This document shows positions 1 to 9,175 of a stretch of DNA of 64,000 nucleotides, piece by piece (within the stretch, counting starts at the first letter, position 1; every line of letters starts with the position of its first letter). The stretch is from contig NZ_FRBQ01000002.1 of assembly GCF_900142655.1 (NCBI RefSeq), positions 124,001 through 188,000 of the forward strand, written 5' to 3'. The stretch comes from Phytopseudomonas punonensis (GTDB lineage: Bacteria > Pseudomonadota > Gammaproteobacteria > Pseudomonadales > Pseudomonadaceae). Position numbers and translations under genes: made by a program. Under the pieces are notes generated by a model. The model saw nothing but the letters and a program-made list of their open reading frames with translations, did no database searches and was not told the origin of the DNA.

Positions 1-85
1 CGTCGCGGCGAAAGCCTGACGCAGCGGCCGGTCAGCGCGTTCTCCTGCGGCTCGGGAGAGCGTCGACCGATACAGAGAGGTTCCA
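1..85 (+). other. window edge upstream of the ketosynthase gene
   Basis: This stretch is probably the 3' end of an upstream gene or a short intergenic gap. One frame stays open and stops at 87-89, overlapping the ketosynthase ATG, but its codon use (AGA, AGG) is poor for this genome. Another frame stops at 17-19 with better codons. No family can be assigned from so few codons. A purine-rich AGAGG lies just before the ATG at 86. Confidence 0.3.
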
Positions 86-1378
86 ATGAGCAACGTTCAA
101 CAACAGAAACGCATCGTGGTGACCGGCACTGGCATCGTCGGGCCACTGGGCTGTGGTGTGGATGAAGTGTGGAGCCGCCTGCTAGCCGGGCGCTCGGGCA
201 TTCGCGCGCTGCCAGCAGAAATCACCGAAGGCACGGGCGTGGCGGTAGGCGGGCAAGTGCCTACGTTCGAAGAGGATGCGCTGGCGGGCTACCAACCCGA
301 ACAGATCATCGCGCCGAAAGAACGCAAGAAGATGGACCGCTTTATCGAGTTTGCGCTGATTGCCGCTCATGAAGCGCTGGAGCAGGCGGGCTGGCACCCA
401 GGCAGCGAAGCCGAGCAGGCACGAACCGCAACCATCATCGCCTCGGGCGTGGGCGGGTTCGGTGCCATGGCCGAGGCGGTGCGCACCACCGACTCACGCG
501 GGCCGCGCAGGCTGTCGCCATTCACCGCACCCTCGTTCCTGGCCAATATGGCAGCGGGGCATGTGTCCATCCGCAACGGTTTCAAAGGCCCGCTTGGCGC
601 GCCGGTCACCGCTTGTGCCGCCGGCGTGCAGGCGATTGGCGATGCGGCTCGTCTGATCAGAAGTGGCGAAGCCGATATCGCCATCTGCGGCGGTACGGAA
701 GCGGCAATCGACCGCGTGACCCTGGGCTGCTTTGCGGCGGCGCGGGCGTTGTCCACCGGTTTTGCCGATAACCCGCAGCAGGCCTCGCGCCCGTTTGATC
801 GTGACCGCGACGGTTTCGTGATGGCCGAAGGCTCCGGGTTGCTGGTGATCGAGTCGCTGGAGCACGCCCTTGCGCGTGGCGCCACGCCGCTGGCCGAGCT
901 GGTGGGCTACGGCACCAGCGCCGATGCCTATCACCTCACCGCCGGCCCCGAGGATGGCAGCGGTGCCCGCCGCGCCATGCAACAGGCGTTGCAGCAGGCA
1001 GGCCTGAGCCCGGACGATGTGCAGCACATCAATGCCCACGCCACCTCCACCCAGGTTGGCGATAACGGTGAGTTGGCCGCTATCAAGTCGCTGTTCGGCG
1101 CCGATGCCAGCGTGGCGATCAGCTCGACCAAATCTGCCACCGGTCACTTGCTGGGCGCTGCTGGCGGCATCGAAGCGATCTGCACGGTGCTGGCGCTGCG
1201 TGACCAGATCGTGCCGCCGACCCTGAACCTCAACAACCCGGACAAAGCAGCGGCGGGGCTCGACCTGGTCGCGCTCAACGCCCGCAAAATGCCGATCACC
1301 TACGCGCTCTCTAATGGCTTCGGGTTTGGAGGCGTGAATGCCAGCGTGTTGTTCCGGCGCTGGGAGGCGACACCATGA
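86..1378 (+). CDS. beta-ketoacyl-ACP synthase II-like (FabF family)
   Basis: This is a cytoplasmic condensing enzyme that would extend acyl-ACP chains with malonyl-ACP. The KAS I/II catalytic set is complete: Cys177 in TACAAG, His318 in NAHATST, Lys349 and His354 in KSATGHLLGAAG, followed by the glycine-rich NGFGFGG near the C-terminus. Its 430 aa is slightly longer than housekeeping FabF (about 413). No acpP or fabG lies beside it, so it is probably a secondary FabF paralogue rather than the main fatty-acid enzyme. The start has AGAGG just upstream. Its stop overlaps the next ATG (ATGA at 1375-1378), so it is probably translationally coupled to the MFS exporter. The real substrate is unknown. 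Confidence 0.9.
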   Translation: MSNVQQQKRIVVTGTGIVGPLGCGVDEVWSRLLAGRSGIRALPAEITEGTGVAVGGQVPTFEEDALAGYQPEQIIAPKERKKMDRFIEFALIAAHEALEQAGWHPGSEAEQARTATIIASGVGGFGAMAEAVRTTDSRGPRRLSPFTAPSFLANMAAGHVSIRNGFKGPLGAPVTACAAGVQAIGDAARLIRSGEADIAICGGTEAAIDRVTLGCFAAARALSTGFADNPQQASRPFDRDRDGFVMAEGSGLLVIESLEHALARGATPLAELVGYGTSADAYHLTAGPEDGSGARRAMQQALQQAGLSPDDVQHINAHATSTQVGDNGELAAIKSLFGADASVAISSTKSATGHLLGAAGGIEAICTVLALRDQIVPPTLNLNNPDKAAAGLDLVALNARKMPITYALSNGFGFGGVNASVLFRRWEATP

Positions 1379-2619
1379 GCGGGCAGCATCAGGCGGTGGC
1401 AAGCAACAGCGTGATGGCTACGCAAACCGGCACGCAACTGACCGGCAAGGTCGTCGCGTTACTGGCGGGGCTGTCGGCGATCAGCATCTTGTCCACCAAC
1501 ATCATCCTTCCGGCGTTCCCGGACATCGGCCAGGAGCTTGGCGTGTCCTCCCGCGAGCTGGGCCTGACGCTTTCCAGCTTCTTCATCACCTACGCGCTCG
1601 CGCAATTGGTGTTCGGGCCGCTGGCCGACCGTTTCGGCCGCAAGCGTCTGGTACTCGGCGGGCTCTCGCTGTTTGTAGTGGGCACGTTGGTCGCCGGCTT
1701 TGCAGGCTCGCTCGACATGTTGATCGCCGGGCGAGTGATCCAGGCGCTGGGCGTTTGCGCCGCTGCGGTGCTGGCCCGCGCCATTGCACGCGACCTGTTT
1801 GAAGGCGAAACCCTGGCGCGGGCGCTGTCGCTGACCATGATCGCCACCGCGACAGCACCCGGTTTCTCACCGCTGCTGGGCAGCCTGCTGACCACCGCCC
1901 TGGGCTGGCGGGCGATCTTCGTGATGGTGGGGATTGCCGCCATCATCATCGCGTTCTTCTACGCGCGCGGCCTTGGCGAAACGCTTCCGCCGGAACGCCG
2001 AACCGCACAGTCGGTACCGCAGGTAGTGGGCGCCTACGGCCGGCTGATCGCCGATGGCCGCTTCATTCTTCCAGGCGCCGCAGTGAGTTTGCTGATGAGC
2101 GGGCTGTTCGCTTCCTTCGCAGCCGCCCCGGCGATTCTGATGAGCAGCATGGGGCTGTCGTCCCTGCAAGCGGGGCTGTACTTCGCCGCCACAGTATTCG
2201 TGGTATTCGCCGCCGGCATGGCCGCACCGCGCCTAGCGCGCCGCTATGGCAGCCGCACCGTCGCTACTGTGGGCCTGACCACCGCCGTACTAGCCGGCTG
2301 CCTGCTGCTGGTCGGGCCTAGTAATCCAGGTCTTGGCTGGTACTCGCTGTCGATGGTGACCTTTCTCTGGGGCATGGGCCTGGCCAACCCGCTGGGCACG
2401 GCCATTGCCATGGGGCCATTCGGCAAGGAAGCGGGGCTTGCGTCAGCACTGCTCGGCTTTCTGACCATGGGCGCCGCCGCGATAACCACCTGGTTGGTAT
2501 CGGTGCTGGCGTACGCGCCGGTGTCGACCTTAGGCGTTATCCAGGCGTTAGTTTGCTTGGTGGCGCTGATAATGTTCTTTTCGAGTACCCAGATCGAAAA
2601 GCGGGCGGCCAGATACTAG
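1375..2619 (+). CDS. MFS transporter, Bcr/CflA drug-resistance type
   Basis: This is an inner-membrane proton-driven exporter of 414 aa with about 12 hydrophobic segments. The MFS motif between TM2 and TM3 is visible as GPLADRFGRKR (about residues 82-92). The N-terminal half resembles the Bcr/CflA subfamily (LPAFPDIGQELG, then a GRVIQALG segment). It overlaps the ketosynthase by 4 bp and has GGAGG before its ATG, so the two form an operon. A strong terminator follows at 2753-2785. Export of a product linked to the ketosynthase is possible but is inference; the substrate cannot be read from sequence. Confidence 0.88.
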   Translation: MSGQHQAVASNSVMATQTGTQLTGKVVALLAGLSAISILSTNIILPAFPDIGQELGVSSRELGLTLSSFFITYALAQLVFGPLADRFGRKRLVLGGLSLFVVGTLVAGFAGSLDMLIAGRVIQALGVCAAAVLARAIARDLFEGETLARALSLTMIATATAPGFSPLLGSLLTTALGWRAIFVMVGIAAIIIAFFYARGLGETLPPERRTAQSVPQVVGAYGRLIADGRFILPGAAVSLLMSGLFASFAAAPAILMSSMGLSSLQAGLYFAATVFVVFAAGMAAPRLARRYGSRTVATVGLTTAVLAGCLLLVGPSNPGLGWYSLSMVTFLWGMGLANPLGTAIAMGPFGKEAGLASALLGFLTMGAAAITTWLVSVLAYAPVSTLGVIQALVCLVALIMFFSSTQIEKRAARY

Positions 2620-2752
2620 GGGCTCGATACGAATTGGCGGCCGCCTGGAGTAAAAGGCTGCTTCTGCCCCATGTCGTGTAAAAACGCTTTAGAGCCGCTT
2701 TGACGATCAGAGCCAGAAAGAAAATCGCGTTCCTACGCAAACTTCAGGCTTG

Positions 2753-2786
2753 AAGCCCCGACGCTAAAAAGCATCGGGGCTTTTTG
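2753..2786 (+). terminator. Rho-independent terminator after the ketosynthase/MFS operon
   Basis: A perfect 9-bp stem (AAGCCCCGA at 2753-2761, TCGGGGCTT at 2774-2782) with a 12-nt loop is followed by a T run. It lies between the + strand operon and the convergent yghU-like gene. Confidence 0.9.
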
Positions 2787-2828
2787 TAGTTATCTGAACT
2801 ACCAGCGTTCGCCGTCGTTATCCGCGCC

Positions 2829-3668
2829 TCAAGCCAGATCCGAAGCCTTATGCCGCTCTGGCACTTGCTCTGACTCCTCACCCCATGTGCGATTCACGCG
2901 ACGGCCGCGTTTCACCGCTTCGCGCTCGGCGATCTCATTGGCCCAGCGTTGTACGTGGGGATATTCATGGGCGGAAAGGAATTCGGCGGCGCCGTAGACG
3001 TTGTTGCGCACCAGCTCGCCGTACCAGGGCCACACGGCGATATCGGCGATGGTGTAGGTGTCGCCGGCCAGGTAGCGATTATTGGCGAGGCGCTGGTTCA
3101 GCACGTCCAGCTGGCGCTTGGCTTCCATGGTGAAGCGGTTGAGCGCGTACTCGAATTTCTCCGGGGCGTAGGCGTAGAAGTGCCCGAAGCCGCCGCCCAG
3201 GTAGGGTGCCGAGCCCATTTGCCAGAATAGCCAGTTGAGGGTCTCGGTGCGGCCTGCCGGGTCTTTGGGCAGGAATGCGCCGAATTTTTCCGCTAGATAA
3301 AGAAGGATCGAACCAGATTCGAATACACGGATTGGCGTGTCGCCGCTGCGGTCGAGCAGGGCGGGAATCTTCGAGTTCGGGTTCACGCTCACGAAGCCGC
3401 TGGAGAACTGGTCGCCTTCGGCAATGCGGATCAGCCAGGCGTCGTACTCGGCGCCGCTGTGCCCCAGGGCCAGCAGCTCTTCGAGCAGGATGGTCACCTT
3501 CACGCCATTGGGCGTTGCCAGGGAGTAGAGCTGCAGCGGGTGCTTGCCGACCGGTAGTTCCTCCTCGTGGGTCGCGCCGGCAGTGGGGCGATTAATCTTG
3601 GAAAACTGGCCACCGGAAGCTTCAAGGTGCTGCCATACCTTGGGCGGAACATAGGTTGATTGGGTCAT
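2829..3668 (-). CDS. yghU: glutathione S-transferase family protein, YghU-like disulfide-bond oxidoreductase
   Basis: This is a cytosolic GST-fold protein of 279 aa. The characteristic YghU N-terminal region is clear: NRPTAGATHEEELPVGKHPL, then LYSLATPNGVKVTILLEELLALG and NPNSKIPALLD in the thioredoxin-like domain. An all-helical C-terminal domain includes YTIADIAVWPWYG. E. coli YghU binds two glutathiones and has disulfide-bond reductase activity; the same role is inferred here. I chose the ATG at 3668 because it has GAGGA in front and begins at the usual MTQSTYVPP. An in-frame extension to 3797 has no ribosome binding site and unlikely composition. It is single and convergent with the upstream operon. 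Confidence 0.92.
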   Translation of the reverse strand: MTQSTYVPPKVWQHLEASGGQFSKINRPTAGATHEEELPVGKHPLQLYSLATPNGVKVTILLEELLALGHSGAEYDAWLIRIAEGDQFSSGFVSVNPNSKIPALLDRSGDTPIRVFESGSILLYLAEKFGAFLPKDPAGRTETLNWLFWQMGSAPYLGGGFGHFYAYAPEKFEYALNRFTMEAKRQLDVLNQRLANNRYLAGDTYTIADIAVWPWYGELVRNNVYGAAEFLSAHEYPHVQRWANEIAEREAVKRGRRVNRTWGEESEQVPERHKASDLA

Positions 3669-4150
3669 CGAATCCTCGCTATCGGCGTTAATGGGTAATG
3701 CATGTGAACGCGAGGCTAGCCCGATTACGCCGGTTATTCGAGCGCCTGCGGCGCATTGTGGGTATCGAGCGGGTTGATGTGGCGGTGTCCAGCACATGGA
3801 TTTTCATCGGCTTAGTAGCCGAATAACGGTGTTGTGATGGCAATTTGTAACTACTGAGTCAAGTTGTTCATACGGGCGCCGAAAGGCAGGTAGCGGCAGC
3901 GATTCGGCCGCCACCGACCTGAGTGCCAGGGTGAATCCGTGCAGAGCTATCTAACGAATATTTTGTTGCAACCACGCTGGAGGCCGGTTGTCACACTCAC
4001 ATCGCCAATAATGGCTTATTGCCATTCTGGGTGGGCGACCTTCCAAAAGAAGGCGCACCCAGGCATTACGGGCACAAGGGCTTGTTAATAGACAAGCCGC
4101 TGTGAGCGCCATAAAACACCAAGCCGATCCGATGAGATCAGTGAGAAACC
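3669..4150. other. 482-bp divergent intergenic region
   Basis: This lies between the yghU-like gene (-) and the chemoreceptor (+), and I see no convincing gene in it. Promoters for both genes should be here. Two good hairpins close to the chemoreceptor are listed separately at 4027-4098. Confidence 0.6.
4027..4098 (+). promoter_or_regulatory. two tandem hairpins upstream of the chemoreceptor
   Basis: Hairpin 1 has outer arms CTGGGTG (4027-4033) and CACCCAG (4056-4062) with an inner CCTTC/GAAGG stem and a CAAAA loop. Hairpin 2 is GGCTTGT (4079-4085) and ACAAGCC (4092-4098) with a TAATAG loop. They lie 53-124 nt before the ATG. Neither has a T run, so leader structure or operator is more likely than terminator. 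Function is inferred only from position. Confidence 0.5.
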
Positions 4151-6175
4151 ATGATTATCCTTGCTCCTGCCATGCACCTGACCAGTCGGCTGCGCTTCCC
4201 CGTCAAATTCGCGATTCTCGCCGTAATCGTGCTTATTCCGCTGACCCTGCTGGGCCTGCGGGTTATCAACCAGATCAATGCCAGCATCGACAATATTCGC
4301 AGTGAGCAGGTGGGCCAGCGTTACCTGCTGGACGTCACCCCGGTGCTGCGCCTGTCGATGTTGCAGCGCGCGCTGACCAACCGCCTGCTCAGCGGCGACG
4401 CCTCCGCCCAGGGAGATTTGGCCGCCAACCAGGCGAAACTACAGGAAGCGTTCAGCAAGCTGGAGGCCGCCGACCGCGAGTTGGGCACCGTGCTGGAAAC
4501 CGGTGACCGCGTGGCGCGCCTGCGCAGCGATGCGTTTCAACTGATCGAGCAGGCCAAGGGCAATGCCGAACAGGCGGCGATCTTCGATGCCTGGAACGAC
4601 CAGATCGGCAAGACCCTGAACTTCGTCTATCTGATCAGCGCCACGTCCGGCATGGTGCTGGACGATGACTACGACTCGCTGTTCATGATCGACCAGAGCT
4701 CCCTGCGTCTGCCGCGGCAGATCAATGTCGTCGGCCAATTGCGCGGCCTGGCCAGCGGGCTGCGTGAAGGCCAGCCGCTGATTGCCGGCACGCGCTCGTC
4801 CATGCGGGTCTTGCTCAAGCAGGAACTGCAGATTCGCCAGGAGCTGCTGCAAAGCCTGACGCTGCTGCGCCGCAATGAACCGGCGCTGGCCGGCCGGCTG
4901 CAGTCACCTATCGACAGCGCATTGCAGGCCTTGGACAGCTTTCGCAGCGACCTGGATCGGGTACTGGCCGATACCGGCGGCACCATTACGGGTGTGCAGG
5001 GCTTGGCAGCCAAGGGCAACGCAGTGGTGGCCGACCTGTACAAGGCCCAGGACGTCTTGCAGCAGGAACTGACCGACGCCCTGGACAGCCGGGCCCATGA
5101 TCGCGCGGCCGACCGGACGCTGATCCTAGTGATGTTCGTGTGCATGGGCCTGTTGCTGGCCTATGTGTTCGCCGGCATCTACGGCTCGATGCGCAAAGCC
5201 ATCGACGATGTGCTCGCTGCCACCCGGCTGATCGCACAGGGCGACCTTACCGTTCAGGTGCAGGTGCGCGGCAAAGACGAAATGGCCGATGTGAGCACTG
5301 GTTTTAACAGCATGGTGCAAGCCTTCCGCGCATCGCTGACGCAGGTGGAGCACAGCTCCCATGCGGTGTCCGAGGCCTCGGTGCGCCTGGGCGCGTCCAT
5401 CGAACGGGCCAAGCAGTCGATGAATGGCCAGCAGGGCGAAACCGAACAGGTGGCCACCGCCATCAACGAGATGACCGCCAGTGTCGCCGACGTGGCGCAG
5501 AACACCGAAGGCGCCGCGCGGGCAGCCGGGCAGGCCAGTCAGGCATCAAGCAACGGGCTTGCGGTGATGCAGAACACGCGCATGACCATCGAAGCACTGG
5601 CCAGTGAAGTGGAGCTGAGCGCACAGAAGGTTTCCGCACTTGCGGTGCACAGCCAAGAGATCGGCGGGGTCATCGAGGTGATCCGCAATATCGCCGACCA
5701 GACCAATCTGCTGGCCTTGAATGCCGCCATCGAAGCTGCCCGTGCCGGTGAACAGGGGCGCGGTTTCGCCGTGGTGGCCGATGAGGTGCGCACGCTGGCC
5801 TCTCGCACGCAGGGCTCGACCGAGGAAATCCGCCGTATCATCCAGGAACTGCAGCAGGCCATGTCGGCCGCCGTAGAGCAGATGAAAACCGGACAGGACA
5901 AGGCGCAGGCCTGTGTGCAGTCGGCGGATCAGGCTGCCAAGAGCCTTGGCGAGATCAATGATGAAGTCGAGCACATCGTCGGCATGAATACCCAGATCGC
6001 CAGCGCCGCCGTGCAACAGCATGCCGTCTCCGAGGACATCAACCGCAACGTAATCGAAATCCGTAACGGCAGCATGGTGCTGATCGAGGGCATCGAGGAG
6101 AACGCGCAGACAGCCGACGAGCTGTCGCGCTTGGCAGGCGAGCTGCGCACGGTGGTGTCGCGCTTCAAGATATGA
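4151..6175 (+). CDS. methyl-accepting chemotaxis protein
   Basis: This is an inner-membrane chemoreceptor of 674 aa. TM1 spans about residues 15-35, with a large helical periplasmic sensor from about 36 to 322, TM2 at about 323-345, HAMP at about 347-400, then the cytoplasmic signalling coiled coil. The conserved hairpin tip that contacts CheA/CheW is visible at about 517-547 ([18 protein letters not shown]). The ligand domain is long and mostly helical, with no recognisable dCache pattern, so the ligand is unknown. The start at 4151 has GTGAGAAACC before it; MHLTSRLRF at 4172 is an alternative. No che genes are adjacent. Confidence 0.93.
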   Translation: MIILAPAMHLTSRLRFPVKFAILAVIVLIPLTLLGLRVINQINASIDNIRSEQVGQRYLLDVTPVLRLSMLQRALTNRLLSGDASAQGDLAANQAKLQEAFSKLEAADRELGTVLETGDRVARLRSDAFQLIEQAKGNAEQAAIFDAWNDQIGKTLNFVYLISATSGMVLDDDYDSLFMIDQSSLRLPRQINVVGQLRGLASGLREGQPLIAGTRSSMRVLLKQELQIRQELLQSLTLLRRNEPALAGRLQSPIDSALQALDSFRSDLDRVLADTGGTITGVQGLAAKGNAVVADLYKAQDVLQQELTDALDSRAHDRAADRTLILVMFVCMGLLLAYVFAGIYGSMRKAIDDVLAATRLIAQGDLTVQVQVRGKDEMADVSTGFNSMVQAFRASLTQVEHSSHAVSEASVRLGASIERAKQSMNGQQGETEQVATAINEMTASVADVAQNTEGAARAAGQASQASSNGLAVMQNTRMTIEALASEVELSAQKVSALAVHSQEIGGVIEVIRNIADQTNLLALNAAIEAARAGEQGRGFAVVADEVRTLASRTQGSTEEIRRIIQELQQAMSAAVEQMKTGQDKAQACVQSADQAAKSLGEINDEVEHIVGMNTQIASAAVQQHAVSEDINRNVIEIRNGSMVLIEGIEENAQTADELSRLAGELRTVVSRFKI

Positions 6176-6251
6176 GGCTGTCAGCAGATGAGGTGAGCGC
6201 TGCCCGCTAACCGTGGTCTGCTCTTTGAAGAAGGCGTAGCAAACGCTCGCC

Positions 6252-6722
6252 ATGCAGGAGAGCAGTGCACCGGTGGCAGAAAAACGCATCACCGCGCAGC
6301 AACTGGGTCTCGACGCTGAGCTAGATGAGGCGCGTGAAACGGCGCTGTTCAAATGGCTGCTGGCGAGTTTCCTGTTCGGTAAACCCATCCAGCAATCGGT
6401 TGCCGAGCGGGCCTATCGGGTCATCGTCGAGCAGCACGAGCTGGACACGCCTGCAAAGCTCGCTCGCTGCAGCAAACAGGAACTGGTGCGTCTGCTCGGT
6501 CAAGCGCGCTACGTGCGCTATGACATTTCCACCGCGGAGCGTTTGCACAAGCTCAGCCGCAAACTGCTGCATGAATACGGCGGTATGCTTACCACCATTC
6601 GCCAGCAAAGCCCTAGCCGGGAGGACTTTGCAAAAAGGCTGCTGGCGTTCGAGGGCATTGGCCCGAAGACGCTGGAGATCTTTATGCGCGAGGCCGAGTC
6701 TGGCTTGTATGGACATGAGTGA
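6252..6722 (+). CDS. short helix-hairpin-helix protein (endonuclease III-like fold, degenerate)
   Basis: This 156-aa helical protein has a recognisable HhH motif near the end, FEGIGPKTLEIFMRE (about residues 134-148). The preceding helices resemble the six-helix barrel of HhH-GPD glycosylases. It ends about ten residues after the HhH, so the catalytic Asp that follows this motif in endonuclease III and the C-terminal Fe-S cluster cysteines are both absent. DNA binding is plausible but glycosylase activity is unlikely. The start at 6252 follows a weak GCTCGCC; the ORF codes as the genome does. No operon partner is evident: the next gene is convergent. Confidence 0.7.
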   Translation: MQESSAPVAEKRITAQQLGLDAELDEARETALFKWLLASFLFGKPIQQSVAERAYRVIVEQHELDTPAKLARCSKQELVRLLGQARYVRYDISTAERLHKLSRKLLHEYGGMLTTIRQQSPSREDFAKRLLAFEGIGPKTLEIFMREAESGLYGHE

Positions 6723-6749
6723 CTAACGCGGCCAGATGCGCTTCAGCTT

Positions 6750-7241
6750 TCAAGCACGCACATCAGCCCGCGCATTTCTCTTCTGCAGAATCTCCGACGC
6801 TTCGTTGTAGGCCGTCTGGAAGGTCTCGCTGCCGATCCACTGCACTGCCGCGTCTTCGTCATCGCGATGGAACAGGCTGCGGTAGACGATCAGCAGGCCC
6901 ATCATGAAGTCGGTCGCCGCTTCCGGGTCTTCCTCGGCTACCACCAGTTCCAGCACCGGGTACTGCAGGAATACCAGGCACATGGCGAGCAGGCTGATGG
7001 CTTCCGCCTTGTTCATCGCCTGGAACAGGTCATCGAAGTGCGACGGGTCGAAGCCGTTTTCCTCGATGTCCTTGAAGTCGAATGTGCTGAGGTCGATCTC
7101 CACGTCATCGAACGGTTCGTCGATCAGCGGATTGGCCAGCACCGGGTGCACGACATTGGCTTTGGGCTTGCCGATGCGGTTCTGCTTGGCCTTGGATTTG
7201 GCCCGCTGGGCGCGTTTTTTCTGCTTGTCGGGGGAGGCCAT
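6750..7241 (-). CDS. conserved hypothetical protein with basic N-terminus
   Basis: This is a predicted cytoplasmic protein of 163 aa. The first 28 residues are rich in Lys/Arg (KQKKRAQRAKSKAKQNR). The rest is acidic and helical, with a moderately hydrophobic stretch (AEAISLLAMCLVFLQYP). I do not recognise a named domain. I chose the ATG at 7241 because AAGGA lies upstream; an extension to 7313 adds 24 residues without a ribosome binding site. It is convergent with the HhH gene. The basic tail suggests nucleic-acid or ribosome contact, which is speculation. Confidence 0.75.
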   Translation of the reverse strand: MASPDKQKKRAQRAKSKAKQNRIGKPKANVVHPVLANPLIDEPFDDVEIDLSTFDFKDIEENGFDPSHFDDLFQAMNKAEAISLLAMCLVFLQYPVLELVVAEEDPEAATDFMMGLLIVYRSLFHRDDEDAAVQWIGSETFQTAYNEASEILQKRNARADVRA

Positions 7242-7444
7242 GGCGGCGGAATCCTTATGCGGAGCTGAAAGCGGATGTGCATTGTATGCAGTCTTGCCCG
7301 CTGTGTTGGGCAACTTTATGGAAAGCCACCATCGAGCGGTTCGCAGATATAGAGCAGGCAGAGCCGCGGCCCCTTGGCAAAGCCGTCGCCCGGTTCTAGA
7401 TTGCCTGCAGCGCAGCCCGCGCTCAGTAAAGGGATTTATCGGTC

Positions 7445-7990
7445 ATGCCCATTCGCCAGACGCTTGCGTTGCTTTTGCTCTGCAGCCTTTCCAATCAAGC
7501 GCTGAGCCAGGTGTACACCTGGGTGGACGAGAAGGGCCAGAAGCATTTCAGTAGCCAGCCGCCGGCTGCCCAGCAGAGTGTTGAGGCCGTTACGATCAAG
7601 CAGGGGTATGCCGGTGAGGGACGAACGGCTGTACCCACAGCGCCCGTCGAGGTTGCGGGTGAAGCTGTTGCAGGCAAGGTCTCGAGGCGTGAGATGTGCC
7701 AGAGCGCCATGCGCTGGACGGCTATTGATTTACAAAACCTGAGAGAGATCGCGCAGGAGCGGCAGGACGCTGGCCGAATCACCGCAGCTGAATACGAGCA
7801 GGTGCAAACGAATCTTGCCGGGGCTGAACAGCGAATCACCTTGCAGGACTGTCTCACCAGTTCCGCGGAGGAGCAGCAGCGTTATGAGTGCCTCTCCAAA
7901 GGGGCTGGTGTGCTGGCCTGTTCTGGTCTGCTCTCCGCAGCCATGGATGAGGCCGAGAAGGAGGCCAGGGCACGAACTCGGAAACCTTGA
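7445..7990 (+). CDS. exported DUF4124-domain protein
   Basis: This 181-aa protein begins with a signal peptide (TLALLLLCSLSNQALS, cleavage near residue 21) followed at once by the DUF4124 motif VYTWVDEKGQKHFSSQPP. The middle is helical and charged, with paired cysteines around CQSA and CLTS...CLSKGAGVLACSG that could form disulfides in the periplasm. DUF4124 proteins are common in Pseudomonas, but their role is not established. The start has AAAGGGA upstream. The following AraC gene is convergent. Confidence 0.82.
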   Translation: MPIRQTLALLLLCSLSNQALSQVYTWVDEKGQKHFSSQPPAAQQSVEAVTIKQGYAGEGRTAVPTAPVEVAGEAVAGKVSRREMCQSAMRWTAIDLQNLREIAQERQDAGRITAAEYEQVQTNLAGAEQRITLQDCLTSSAEEQQRYECLSKGAGVLACSGLLSAAMDEAEKEARARTRKP

Positions 7991-8005
7991 GCCGGCCTCT
8001 CGTCT

Positions 8006-8986
8006 TTAGGCGAGTGTTCCGCCATTCTCGCGCGCCTGCTTGATATCTCTGGAGGGTGGTGCGCCAAAGCGTCGGGCGTATTCACGGCTGAACTGGGCGA
8101 CGCTTTCATAGCCTACCCGCAATGCGGCGGTGTTCACGTCGAGCCTGTCGGTGAGCATCAGGCTGCGCGCCGCCTGTAGCCTTAGCTGCTTCTGATATTG
8201 AACAGGGCTGGTGCCGGTGAGTTTTCGAAAGTTATGGTGCAGCGTCGAGCTGGCCATTCCTGAGCGCTCGGCAAGGTCTGCGACGTGCAGTGGCTTGTCG
8301 TAGTGGTGCTTCAGCCACTCGATGGCCCTGACGATGCCTTTGTCTCGGTAACCGTCGCGGGTAACGCTGCGCAGCCATGGGCCGGCCGCGCCGAGTAACA
8401 GCCGAACACAAATCTCACGCTTGATGAGGTCCGACATCAACCCTGCTTCGAGTGGTCGGTCTATCAGTGCGGACAAACGCTCGAACGCCTCGAGCATTTC
8501 CCTCGACGCCGCTCCCGATACGAACCCCCGCGCTTCCTGAGTGGTTTCCTGCTTTGTCGGTGCAAGGGTCTGAATCACGTCATTGAGCATGGCAAGGTCG
8601 AGCTTCAATACCACTGACAGATAGGGCGTGTGCTCACTGGCTGCGGTTACACGAGCCAGCGTTGGAATGTCCACCGAGGTGACGAAGAACACGCCGGGGC
8701 CGAACTCGCAGGCTTCTTCGCCAAAGATGATTTCCTTGGCGCCCTGCAGAATGATGGCCACGCAAGGCTCGTAAATGCAGTAGGTCGGGGTTCCCAGGTC
8801 GGCCATTCGATAGAAGGTCAGGCCGGGTATGGAGGTTTTGTGAACCTCGTCGAAACCTATTGCAGACGCCACACGTTCAATCAACTGATTGAGTGCCCGC
8901 GAGGTTTCTGAGGGTGGCGTCGGGTCGCCCAAGGCGACGGGCCGCGCATTGCTGACGCTGAGTTGCGAGGAGGATACGCCGGTCAT
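8006..8986 (-). CDS. AraC-family transcriptional regulator (AraC_N cupin type)
   Basis: The N-terminal two-thirds match the AraC N-terminal arm/cupin family (TFYRMADLGTPTYCIYEPCVAIILQGAKEI). The C-terminal third has two helix-turn-helix motifs: LHVADLAERSGMASSTLHHNF, and the second HTH region around ALRVGYESVAQFSREYARRFG. Regulators of this subgroup often control a neighbouring oxidoreductase. It is divergent from the aldo-keto reductase at 9176, with about 190 bp between them, which makes that gene the likely target. I chose the ATG at 8986, with GGCAGGGG upstream; the in-frame ATG at 9004 has no ribosome binding site. Confidence 0.88.
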   Translation of the reverse strand: MTGVSSSQLSVSNARPVALGDPTPPSETSRALNQLIERVASAIGFDEVHKTSIPGLTFYRMADLGTPTYCIYEPCVAIILQGAKEIIFGEEACEFGPGVFFVTSVDIPTLARVTAASEHTPYLSVVLKLDLAMLNDVIQTLAPTKQETTQEARGFVSGAASREMLEAFERLSALIDRPLEAGLMSDLIKREICVRLLLGAAGPWLRSVTRDGYRDKGIVRAIEWLKHHYDKPLHVADLAERSGMASSTLHHNFRKLTGTSPVQYQKQLRLQAARSLMLTDRLDVNTAALRVGYESVAQFSREYARRFGAPPSRDIKQARENGGTLA

Positions 8987-9175
8987 AACTGCACCCCTGC
9001 CCATGGAAGTGCCGAGTCTGCTGAGAGTGTGTGATCAGCACAAGGGCATCGGCAGGATTGTGCAAAAGATAGGGCGCATTAGGGTCACCCGGCAAGTCAT
9101 GGTTGCTCTAGTTTTCCAGCACTGATGCCGGCTTTTTAAACGGCCCTTGCCCCTGTTTCGCGAAAGGAAACCTAG
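8987..9175. promoter_or_regulatory. divergent promoter region araC-type regulator / aldo-keto reductase
   Basis: These 189 bp separate the two divergent starts and must contain both promoters and probably the AraC-type binding sites. I see no clean direct repeat that can be named as the operator. A GAAAGGAAACCT ribosome binding site precedes the reductase start. Confidence 0.5.
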
